This document shows positions 39,501-49,498 of a stretch of 64,000 bases of DNA, piece after piece. The notes beneath the pieces were generated by a model. It was not told the DNA's origin and made no database searches. It was given only the letters and a program-made list of their open reading frames with translations. The translations under genes were made by a program, and so were the position numbers. The stretch covers positions 301,997 to 365,996 of the forward strand of contig PTEX01000414.1 in the NCBI GenBank assembly GCA_003342815.1, in the 5' to 3' direction. The DNA comes from Eudromia elegans. Its lineage: Eukaryota; Chordata; Aves; Tinamiformes; Tinamidae. Positions within the stretch are counted from its first letter, which is position 1. Each line of letters opens with the position of its first letter.

Positions 39501-41017
39501 AGTGAGTTTCATAGCTTTTACAGGCCTTAACCAAAGTATTTCATGTGACTTCACTTTGTCTTCCTTTTCTCATAAATTTGGTTCTTGCTCACACAAACAA
39601 GTCAGATACATGATATGATAAAAAGTAATATACTTGTGGGTCTTACATGTTTTCAGTAGTTATTTTAGCCCAAGTGTGGTTAATGAATGCAATACAAAAA
39701 GGCTATAAATATTTCTTTAGTTTCCTCATGATTGGTGATAGACTATTGTCTTCCAGGCATATTTGAAAATATTTATTCTGAGAAGACAGATGCTTGTATC
39801 TTCCTGCCTCTAACTCTATTATGAAATAAAGTTAAGTAGACAAGGCACTCGAAGGTCAGCTAAGTTACACTGAAAGCATAAAAAATTACACATATATTTT
39901 GGCTAGCAGTTATCTGACTCATAGAGGAAAAGGGAAGTCTTTGTTTGAGGTATTACCCACCTAAGGAGATTGAATTCATTTTCCAAAGTGGTGCTGCCAT
40001 AATTAGACTTTAAATTATTTCCCAGATGATAATTTTTCATTCTTCCTGTTGAACCTTGTGAATCTCAAAGCAGAAAATGTAAAGGATTCCGGATCCAAAT
40101 AGGCTGCAGGAGAAGTGCTATAAGATTCCTAAACTATTATTTTGGCTTTATGGAGTTATTTAAAATATTCTAAGAAACTGTTGTTAAAATAGATTTTTAA
40201 AAAGGGCCTGAAATCCTCATTCTCTAAGTTCACTTCTCACTAACTTTCACTTGATAATTATATAATAATTGCATTATTGCCAATGGTAGAAACATATGAT
40301 GAAAAAATTCCTTTCCTTGAAGAGCTTGTATTAACTCTAAGCAAAAAAACAGGAAAAATAACAAAAACATTTGAAAGAGTGAGGGAGGAATTACAAGCAC
40401 AGCAAGCTGGCAACAGTCACAGAAGAGTGGGAGAACCTCATGTAGAAAAGGATTGTCACAAATTTACTTTGCAGAGGAAGGAATATAATGCTTGACCTCA
40501 GCATATTGCACATATCATTAAAATGAGGCATCCACTGCCTTTAGACATTAATTCTGCACCCATAAATATCCTTTGGTCTCAGAGAATATTTCTATTATCA
40601 TAAGAGGAATTACCATTACCATGGTGGCATATGACATACCTCCAGGAAACGGCATGTCTATATTAAGTTCATGTAATATAGAAAGTGAGATTTTTCCCCT
40701 CCGCTTGTTAATATGTACTAACTTACAATACATTAAAGAAAGAAAAATACCCCTCTCCTGATAACTTTATGTCTCAAATTAGAAAGAAAAGAAAAAAGTT
40801 ATCTAATTGGCTTTGAGGCTGCCTCCTTCTGTAAATTTCTTCAGGTCAGAGAAGAAAAGTTCAGCTCATCTCAAGTTTCACTGGCCCTAATTAACATATT
40901 CATGCCATTCATTTATCTACCACAGTCTCATACAAAACATTTGTGACATTTATTTTTCTGCATCTGCTTCTCAGATAACACCATGCTGAGCAGTACACCT
41001 TCAGCATCTTTTGTCCT

Positions 41018-41052
41018 CTATTTTTTTAACTATTTTTTAAACTATTTTTTAA
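41018..41052 (+). repeat. 12-bp tandem repeat (3 copies)
   Basis: Three consecutive units of ctattttttaa(a), differing only in T and A run lengths. Confidence 0.85.
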
Positions 41053-41822
41053 CTGTTAACACACTTAATTCTTATGTTCTAGAAGAAATTGGAAAATTAT
41101 AGATCTTTAGAAATCCTTCAGACTAATCTGATCTTTTGCAATGTTAGGAACATTAAGAGAAATAAGTGACAACATAATGAATTTTTTTTAGAATAATAAA
41201 CAAGTAAAATAGTAAAATGCTAAGCTTTTATTCCCTGTACTTCAAGACTGGCAAGGGGATACTTTTGATCTGCATGCTGCTTGTGACTAGTTCAGTTGTG
41301 CCTTCTAAGGCAGGAATGAGTTATATCCTGGCCGTGATGAGAGAGCTTTCCAGGCTTCTCCAGAACTTCCTTTCAAAGTGAAAGATTGGGGAAGGTGGAA
41401 ATAAATCAGTGGTGGTTACTGAGGCCAATATCATAGTTGCCACGGTACCACACAGCACACACAGCCCAGCTTTGCTCAGGCTCCACACTAACAGAGAGCC
41501 AGATATACACAGGTCTGGCACTTGTCAGTCAAATGCAGGTTCTGATTTTCAAATCATATGCTCTGAAAAGTTGGCTTGCTCCACACTGTTTCAAAAGTTA
41601 GAGTAGTCAGGAAAGGAAAGAGCCAAATTTGTGTTTGTAATTGTCAAAAGGAAAATGAATGGCAATTCAAAACCAAAAGCGAGCTGCAAAATTTAATTTA
41701 TGTAGATTTATAATGGAATGAAATAATATGAAATCATCAACAAACACACCAGGTCACATACCCCTGTCTTGAGGGAACAGATCCTCGCATGAGCCGGGGC
41801 AGCCTCAGCCCTGAGGGGCATC

Positions 41823-41828
41823 AGGCAA
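41823..41828 (+). repeat. Target-site duplication, left copy
   Basis: The hexamer aggcaa directly precedes the TG of the solo LTR and is repeated exactly after its CA end at 42478-42483. Retroviral integrases generate such short duplications. Six bases is the length usual for class II (alpha/beta-like) retroviruses; gammaretrovirus-like elements usually give four or five. Confidence 0.9.
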
Positions 41829-42038
41829 TGTTGCAGGACACTGTCCTGCAGCCCCCTGTAAGGTGCTCAAGGAAGACAAGTTGTATGGCAACCCCAGCAT
41901 TGATCCCTGCCATGTAAATAATGTATATAGTTAAGGGTTTAAGGAACGGGCTCCTTGTCCTTTGGGTGACCCCAGGTGCGGTGGGGGCCAGTTCCCTCTC
42001 CCGCCTGGCTGAGGGTTGCCTGGCAATCCTGGTTGCTA

Positions 42039-42215
42039 CCAATGGGGCGTGGGGATTCTCCCACCTTGGCCAGCGGGCCAATCGGCGGGAGGATCCTGAG
42101 CGCCCCAATCAGGGGCTGCCCCAGAAGGGAGATTGAAAACGGACCAATGATGGGCGGAGGGGTGGCCAACCCTCCGCCAATCATTTCTCTGACACGTACA
42201 CCCTTAGGATATAAG
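42039..42215 (+). promoter_or_regulatory. U3 promoter: five CCAAT boxes and TATA-like box
   Basis: CCAAT pentamers, all on the plus strand, occur at 42039, 42078, 42105, 42144 and 42177, spaced 39, 27, 39 and 33 bp. Several sit beside GC-rich motifs (ggcggg, gggcgg). A TATA-like 'ggatataagag' lies about 30 bp after the last one. CCAAT boxes are known binding sites for NF-Y or C/EBP-type factors in retroviral U3 regions. The arrangement predicts an RNA polymerase II start near 42235-42245. Whether it is active is unknown. Confidence 0.8.
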
Positions 42216-42232
42216 AGTCCCATGCTACCCTC

Positions 42233-42238
42233 AATAAA
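42233..42238 (+). terminator. LTR polyadenylation signal AATAAA
   Basis: A canonical AATAAA lies only 23 bp after the TATA-like box. It is followed at about 42262-42300 by a GT-rich stretch (cgtgtctgac, ttgtctgtgagcgtgagtgg) that fits a downstream element. The tight spacing implies a very short R region with the signal at or just before the U3/R border. Confidence 0.8.
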
Positions 42239-42477
42239 TGGCTCTTTGCTCTTGGAACCCACCACGTGTCTGACCTCTTTGTCTGTGAGCGTGAGTGGTA
42301 GACCGCTGATCTCGTCGCTGCGTGGCGCCCCATGGATCCCCCGCGGGAAAGAGCTGAGAGGGGGAGCCAGCTGCTGTCGGGGCCGGTTACCGGAGGCAGC
42401 CGCTAGCCGAATCCAGTGGCTGCAAGAGCCTCTGCTGCCGCCCATGGCAGCTGGCAGCTGAGGGGTGGATCCTGACA

Positions 42478-42483
42478 AGGCAA
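42478..42483 (+). repeat. Target-site duplication, right copy
   Basis: Exact second copy of aggcaa following the LTR's terminal CA. With the left copy at 41823 it fixes both LTR boundaries. Confidence 0.9.
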
Positions 42484-43047
42484 TACAAGCCCCCTAGTCC
42501 TAGTGCTGGGCAGGGCTGGTGTTGCCTTGTAAGACCTGTCACTGACTTGCATTTTAGTAAAATGCCCACTTTGTAGGGTATACATACATTACAAATTATA
42601 ATCATGGTTTAAGATGTACCTATGCCAGCTCAGCTTTGTGCTATCCTGCATAACCATCATTTTTTGACTGATTCAGCCAAACATAATGTGATGTAGGAGG
42701 GGATGGGGGCGATTTTCTTCCCTGCTCTGCCCTCTGCACTAAGGAGCTGCATGCCACCACTGGTCAGGAGAGGGCTGTAAGTCCTTTCAACTCTTCTGTT
42801 CGTCAACTCAGATGTAATGTACACTTGATTGGTATGATTTTCAGATAGAAAGGCAGGGAAAAGATATGTAAGTGTGATGTGAGTCTTGTGTCTAGATAGA
42901 AGATACTCATAACATCACTGTCAGTGATATTAAGTATTTTTACTTAAAGGGTGACACTCCAAGTAGAAAAAAAATAACATGACTGGGAGTCCTGTTTGTA
43001 TAGGATTAGACAAAGACTTGTTCGTGTGCTTAAGCTTACATAGTAGA

Positions 43048-43069
43048 TGCATATATTGTGCATATATTG
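43048..43069 (+). repeat. 11-bp tandem duplication
   Basis: Two exact adjacent copies of tgcatatattg. Confidence 0.85.
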
Positions 43070-43146
43070 TTCTTCATTGTGGAGAGGACATGCTTTTGGA
43101 CTCCAGTTCTAGAGATGTAGCACTTCAGTGATGTTGTTGGAATTAT

Positions 43147-43174
43147 TTTGTTTGTTTGTTTGTTTGTTTGTTTG
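43147..43174 (+). repeat. (TTTG)7 microsatellite
   Basis: Seven perfect TTTG units, followed by a T run. Confidence 0.93.
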
Positions 43175-43278
43175 TTTTTCAATTTGTATAGGCCAGACGT
43201 AGAGTACACTAGCTTGGTGCCTGTTATAGGAATTATGTTATGATGGCTAATACTAAATTAGGAATTTTGAAAACAAAG

Positions 43279-43294
43279 ATATATATATATATAT
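43279..43294. repeat. (AT)8 microsatellite
   Basis: Eight AT units about 100 bp after the TTTG microsatellite. Confidence 0.9.
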
Positions 43295-44791
43295 TCACAT
43301 ACATGATGCATACCTTGCTGAGGTCTGTTCTCTAGCCCATTGGTTTCATTCAGAGCTTTATACTGTATTTACTATAACTCCTATTAATTTTAGTAGGGAA
43401 ATGATTACTCTTATCCAACACATACTTATAAGTGTACAAATACAATTCCTGGTAAGAAATCAGTGCAATAAAATCTCTAAAAATATCTGATAATAGAGTT
43501 CAGTATTTTTTAAGTGTCTAGTAACTACTATCTAGTTACTCATAATCTATTCATATGGTAAAAACCTGTCATGACTGCTTCAAGAACTAAATGGTAGGTA
43601 AATCAGTTTATCAAAAATAGAGAGATGCAAAGAGTTATATAGTAAAGGTTATCTTTTAGTTGAAACAAAGGAATGGCAAGAATTGGAAATGCTATAAGAA
43701 TACTTTGCACTTTGAAAAGGTCTGAGAAAGCAGGGGAATTGAAATGATAAAGACAGTTTTAAAGGAAGTTTATCTGGTCAATCCCTATATCTCACAAATG
43801 AAGTTTTAACAATATCCTCTATATTTTTATTTTAAAATTCTGTGCATGCCTACTTCTGTCATCTTCTTTCAGCAATCTCATAACTTTTTCTTAAAGGAAT
43901 GACATGCTGTTATGCTAACTGCTTCTTTATTGGCATACCAGTATATATTTACTTAGGCATATTTATAAACTTCTGGTTTTCAAACAAAGTTTATTACATT
44001 CATAAAACATTGTCCTAATAAAATTCTTTTTAAATAATGTTATTTACCAATTTATTCTTTTATTTTCCTGTCAGTGCACTGTAGTTGATGTACAATAATT
44101 TAGTTTGATTACCATCAGTGAATGAATAGCACTTTTTATTTGTTGCAGTTTAAATTACTTCACGATCACCAGACTGATTTTTATCATGTCTATATTTTTA
44201 GTGCATGAAATAACTATGCAACTTTCTTTTTATAGCATTAAGAAAAATAACTATATATTTATGCATTAATGTTTTCTATTCTTATTCTATAATATTTTCT
44301 CTTCCTTTATGAATTGAGGAAAATAAAAAAGTAAACAGAATTTATGCATTGAACAGCATAAGTAAATAAAAAAACCCTATTATGTTAAGTTTTCAAATGT
44401 TTAAAAAAATTTTGCATTATAAAAATAATGCAGTTCATGCAACCCTACGCACCTATTGGAAAAGGGCAGAACTGCAAAATCCTGCATGTGGCAATGGGAT
44501 TGACCTTGTACCCATTCATATTTACATCAGAAAATAATCTCACATGTCCTGAGACATAGGCTCATAAATGTGGCCAATTGTTTATAACCTTCATAAAAGT
44601 TAACTTTGAGAAGAGGCTGATAATAATAGTTTTCTTTCCTTTTTTTTTTTTTTTTCCTGACAACCTGAAGATACAGCATAGTCAAAGTTCAAGTCTCTTC
44701 TGACCGTATGAGATGAAATCACATCTTTCATCTGTCTGAAGAATGCCCCAGACACACAGACTTGATGTGGTAGGACATGGACTTCTCCATT

Positions 44792-44823
44792 AAAAAAAAA
44801 GGGAGGAGAGAGGAGGAAAAAGA
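44792..44823 (+). repeat. 32-base pure purine tract
   Basis: An uninterrupted A/G run (A9, then gggaggagagaggagg, then A-rich). It lies 66 bp before a pyrimidine tract of similar composition, so the two are partly complementary in hairpin sense. Confidence 0.85.
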
Positions 44824-44889
44824 CAAATCACAGCAGATTCTCTAATGCAGAAGTGCCTATCTTTTCCCAATCCTCATAAAAACACAAAA

Positions 44890-44931
44890 CTTCCCCTCCC
44901 CTCCTCTCCTTTCTTCCTTTTCTTTCCCTCT
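44890..44931 (+). repeat. 42-base pure pyrimidine tract
   Basis: An uninterrupted C/T run beginning cttcccctcccctcctctcc. Homopurine-homopyrimidine DNA of this length can adopt triplex (H-DNA) structures. It is partly an inverted counterpart of the purine tract at 44792. Confidence 0.85.
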
Positions 44932-44964
44932 AAACTTCAGAGTTGCACAGAAGGAAGAGGAGAC

Positions 44965-44965
44965 T

Positions 44966-44996
<31 letters not shown>
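44965..44996. repeat. T21A11 foldback
   Basis: Twenty-one T are followed directly by eleven A, giving a perfect A/T inverted repeat without a loop. A purine-rich stretch (agaaggaagaggaga) sits directly before it. Confidence 0.9.
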
Positions 44997-47900
44997 CACC
45001 TATGCGTGCTCCATTGTTTAATGAATACCTTCACATTCCCTCAGGATGCTATTATGTTTAGTATGCTTAGTATGGGCAGTGGTGCAGGAGTGCCTAAGAC
45101 ACTCAAACCCATGAAAGACAGTTTTCTGACATCTTCTTAGGCCCTAGTTTTACCTGGTTTAGACATCACAGTTGTCACTCACTGGATATTATCAGTTCTG
45201 GATTAGTAAACTAACTATCTCCTATTGCATGTTTAGAGAACTTATGGTCCAGTTCAAATGTGAAATCTTCTCTTGGACTGACTTTCAGACCTTGAAGATC
45301 CGACTATTACAATATCAAAGTATGTTCCCAGCATTTGGCCCCAGTTTTGAAAAGTCATATTGTGTAGCACTGAGTCACTTAAGGCTTAATCACTATTAGA
45401 CATTTGGAATTATCTTTTCCATTTGAATCTTATTCTCTCAAAATAATTCTTACGGTGAAAGTAGATGGGAAATATAAAATAAAAAAAATTATTCTAAATG
45501 TCTGAATTTCATACAAAGTTGCCCTTTTACTTTCTTCAGCTTTTAAGAATGACAGATTTGATTGTGGGATTTGTGGGGGAGATGAATTCAAAAGATTGAA
45601 GGAAAGATAACTCAAATTCAGGCATGATACTAAGCTGCTAACTTTAAATTTGAATACTACATTTATATAAATGCAGATAAAATGTACCTAGAAATGGAAG
45701 TATTTGCAGAATTGTCCTAAAGACTCTGTTTATTTGCTTTACAGTGGTCCGAGAGAAGAATATATACTTTCAAAATTATATCAGATTTTTTATTCTATCT
45801 TGCCCAATAATCTCTGGATACTTATTGTATCTCAAAGAAACTCAGAGAAATGACCAAGATATCATAGCCTCTATTGTATAACAGATATAAACATATATAG
45901 TTTGGACCTGAATTTGGTCCAAAGTTCTACTGGGAGGATGTGATAAAGTAATCCTATAGAAAGAGTAGTAATTCTTTTGTGTTCAGAAGACCCTCAATTT
46001 ACGTTACATGTAAAACTGATCCAGCAACCTCATCAGGAATAAATATTAACTCTTTTTGGCAAATTTCCACAACAGGATGCTGAGTGAACTGTTATAATAC
46101 TTTATCACTTATTCTTTTTATTATAGAGGTGATTGCTAAGGTGTTAGAAAGAAAAAAAAAACCAGTATCTCAATGAAAAGAGATTTAGAAAAACATTTAA
46201 ATATTTAAATAGCTGAAAACATGTATAAAGAACTAAATTGTAAATGTACTTATTAGCATGTTTCATTGATGTGCTTTTAATAGCTTTGTAATCTGGTAAA
46301 TAATAACTTCAATAGATAACTAGCATTGTTCTTGGCTGTAAAAATATGTAGTCAAATATATATGTACTTACACATTTATTTATATATTATCATGTCTCAT
46401 ATCTTTGCTAAAACATTTACTAAATGACAGACTCCCTGCACAGCTGCCTTATTAACAGATTACTGCATTCTATCTTTTGTCTTTTTATCATAAACCTACT
46501 CTTCTCTTCAATGGACTTTCTATTTAGAGAGATTAGAGCTCCATAATCACACAGATAGGATTTTGCATGCTTTAGAATAAGTATTTCTTTAATCTAGTTT
46601 TATTCTTTAATGTCATCAATATTATCTGAAAAATCATTATTATCTGAAAAAAAGGAAAACAGATCTTCTAATACACAAACACCAATGTTTTTACTGAAAC
46701 CACAATGCCTGCTTACAAATTGAACTGGAAGATTAATTTCCAGGTAATTCAATCATCAATATAAATTTATAAACCTTCATCGAGGTTTTTCTTTCCCAGT
46801 CAATGTTATTATATTTATGTCATCACGTTTTTCAATTTACATATTTTTCAACCTTATAAGATCCACTTCTGTACTTCTTTTGCAGAATATTGAGTATTAT
46901 TAAAACAGTAGTTAGAACTTCATAATTTCGTTATAAGTATCACTTGAAGTTCACAATATCTGTTCTAAATAGGAATTTATTATACCTGTCCTGTGAGACA
47001 GATGAGTGCTGAAGTGGGGTCATTTCACTTGATATGGTGTAGAGCTCAGCAGCTGTGTCACAATCTGCATTTACACAGTTTAAGACATTCAAGGATAACA
47101 TTATATGTAATTGCAGCTCCAGAGTGGGGAGAATGGGCTGTAAATAGAAATGATCCAGCTGGAATTTATAGTCATATATGAAAATTAAATTACTTTCCAC
47201 ATCAGAAGTGAAAATGTGAGGTCGTTAATGAGAAGAGGTGATCAGAATCTCTTTCACATGTCTCCTAAAGACAAGCATAAAGCTACTGGCAGTAACACAA
47301 TGTGCTAAAAGCTGCCTTTGAGAAAGCACATCATCTTTAGAAAAAGTTAGCTTTATTACCACAGCTCATTGCACTGAGCCCACTGTTCATGGAAAACTGA
47401 CAAAATCTAGAAAAGGATGCAACTGTATTCATAGGACTATATAACCTCGTCTGAGAAAGTCTTGTCTGTTTTTTGATTCATATTTGTCAGGTGTGATTTT
47501 CTCGGCTCCTTTCCTTCAGTGCGGGGGGGAAAAAAAAGCAGATAGAAGCAGTTTATAGATGCTATTGCTATATCTATTTGCTACAAAGACATAAATCTGT
47601 CATGGAATAAGAAATGGTGGCAATTGAGATGATCCTTGGATTCTGAAGGAGCTGGTCCTAACTTGAGAGAAAGTCATGTCTACTGTTCAGTCACGTCTTA
47701 ATTTTGCCATGGACAAATCTGTGGAAATAAGGATGATATTATATTGCACTTATTGCGACAAAAGAGAGAATACAGGGAGAGGGAAAACATTGAAGTAAAC
47801 AAAACCAGTGATTTGTTTTCCATTTTAGAGAGGAGTATTTTAACTAAAGAAAAACAAATATTGCAAAACCCATATATTTACATCAATCCAGTTGTTCAGC

Positions 47901-48444
47901 ACTATATCCAAATTTTTCTGTTTAAAATATTCTTTGGGTAAAGCATAGAAATTCTGTTAATTTGAATACAAATCATAAAAAAGAATTTCTTCTCTGCAAA
48001 GGATATTCATTTCGTCCCAAGTAATCACTATAATTTTGATTGTTCTGATGAAATTCTCTAAGAAGATATTCAAGAAGAACACAAGAAAATTACATAGGAA
48101 ATAGAACTACATTGCACATCATTATCACCCTATATTAAGAAAATCTTGTAGAGAAATGGAAATAGTCCAATGAATATTACTGCCTGGAGTTCAGTCTCCT
48201 AATTTGCCAATGTTGGAAATATAACACCGTTCATCTTTTATTTTTTCTCTGCACAGATAGATGAACTTATATACACCAATCTTCTATTGTTCTATAGTAC
48301 AAAGTCCCAAAATGGAAACAATTTGTACAATTGCATTATATTATTTTATTTTATTTTTTAATTTTAAAGGTAAAAGCAATAAAGAAAATCTATTTTTTTC
48401 TCAGGTCTCACACACTCCCAGTTAGTTTCAGTGGCTTCCATTGA

Positions 48445-48460
48445 ATCTATCTATCTATCT
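48445..48460 (+). repeat. (ATCT)4 microsatellite
   Basis: Four ATCT units, the complement of the GATA family of motifs. Confidence 0.88.
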
Positions 48461-49377
48461 TTTCAGTTATATATGAAGAGAAACTAGGATTTGTTCCAAT
48501 AATCAGAGTTAGTGGGAGAAGTCATAACATTCTTTGTTGCCAGAGATGCTGGTTATGAACTATTCACTTTGGAATGATTTCTCCAAATTTTTTTATCACT
48601 GGTAATGCTATTGGTAGCTTAATGTACTTTCTATAGTAATAAGTATTATCTTCCTAGGAATAATTTACATTTACATCATGCAGGGTTATGCATCTATTGA
48701 TAGTGAATTTATCCTTTCCCTTTGGCTGTTTTGTCCAAATCAGTTCTAAATAAAGCAAAAATATTCCACTCCTTTTTCCTGCTCCATTCTCCTAAAGACG
48801 CTATGAAATTTATTCTGGTTTTGTACGTTATTTTAATGCAAAATAACACATAAAATTCCCAACAATGTAAAAAAACCCTTGGATTTGTACTGAGAAAGTA
48901 CATTATAAAAAATAGTCATTTATTCATATTAGGTATTGAATAATTTTACTTTTTTAGAAGTTTTTGTTTTTAATGACAATACTCTTAAATAATAAGGTTT
49001 AACAAACCACTGAAAATAGTAAATATATGTTATGTTTTTCAGTATTGTCTTTTCCAGGCATTTTTTCCTATTGATGCATATCTTCAGGATATTTTTTAAT
49101 GATAAAGGACACTGAGAATTGAGAATTAACTGAAAGACATGCAGTAAGGATATGCTGAACTAAAATAGTAGGATTGTTGATTTCAGCTTTATAAATAACT
49201 TATTTGTGTGAGATTAAAAAAATTAAGATCACAACCTATCCCCAAACATAGTTATTATTACCATGCTGTCAGGAAAAAAAAAATACAGTTACAATGATTC
49301 ATCTCCTAACTGTCCTTTTGCTTTGGATATTAAGATTTTAAATTAACAAGATTTAGAAGCCCTAATTCCTGTTTCAG

Positions 49378-49407
49378 TACTATACTATACTATACTATAC
49401 TATACTA
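49378..49407 (+). repeat. (TATAC)n pentanucleotide microsatellite
   Basis: Five perfect TATAC units plus partial units at both ends. The motif 'ttcagtac' occurs on both sides (49374-49380 and again after 49407), suggesting the repeat expanded inside a short duplicated segment. Confidence 0.9.
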
Positions 49408-49478
49408 CTTCAGTACTTGTTTTCAGTACTATATTTACTTTCACTTTCAAAGTGGTCCACCAAAGCCCCTTAGATTTT

Positions 49479-49498
49479 GTGTGTGTGTGTGTGTGTGT
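49479..49498 (+). repeat. (GT)10 microsatellite
   Basis: Ten perfect GT units, about 70 bp after the TATAC repeat. Confidence 0.92.

Larger units (their letters stand above)
32396..41828. other. AT-rich intergenic DNA with two GC-richer blocks
   Basis: No gene is recognised across about 9.4 kb. Two blocks stand out by composition: about 32400-32900, directly beyond the old CR1, and about 38360-39330, which includes GAGAGAGA at 38498-38511 and C/T-rich tracts near 39000. Neither contains a convincing coding frame or LTR ends. Small repeats are a 17-bp tandem at 34861-34903, T17 at 36525-36541 and a 12-bp triplication at 41018-41052. Confidence 0.5.
41829..42477 (+). mobile_element. Solo LTR of an endogenous retrovirus (649 bp)
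   Basis: A GC-rich block in AT-rich DNA with all LTR hallmarks. It starts TGTTGCAGGA and ends ATCCTGACA, giving TGT...ACA inverted ends, and is bracketed by a perfect 6-bp duplication (aggcaa). In order it has a long U3 with five CCAAT boxes, a TATA-like tataag at 42210, AATAAA at 42233, and a U5 with a GT-rich stretch at about 42262-42300. Both junctions run straight into flanking DNA. No primer-binding site, gag, pol, env or second LTR follows, so the provirus interior was removed by LTR-LTR recombination. The family is not identified; the 6-bp duplication and apparently short R suggest class II, but only a library search can confirm this. Open frames of 161 and 179 codons across it follow from its GC richness. 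Confidence 0.93.

Noticed and set aside
40290-40450. Possible MIR-like SINE ('cttgaagagcttgtattaactctaag')
   Set aside because: The similarity to old amniote SINE text is short and unsupported by a tRNA-derived head or a recognisable tail; it could be chance.
41921-42478. Open frames of 161 (+) and 179 (-) codons, the latter among the longest in the window
   Set aside because: They overlap antisense to each other and lie entirely inside the GC-rich solo LTR, where stop codons are rare by composition. Their content is low-complexity Pro/Gly/Arg/Ser without any retroviral or host domain.
42478-42600. Search for a primer-binding site, gag start or second LTR after the solo LTR
   Set aside because: The sequence after the CA end is the target-site duplication followed by ordinary flanking DNA, so there is no provirus interior.
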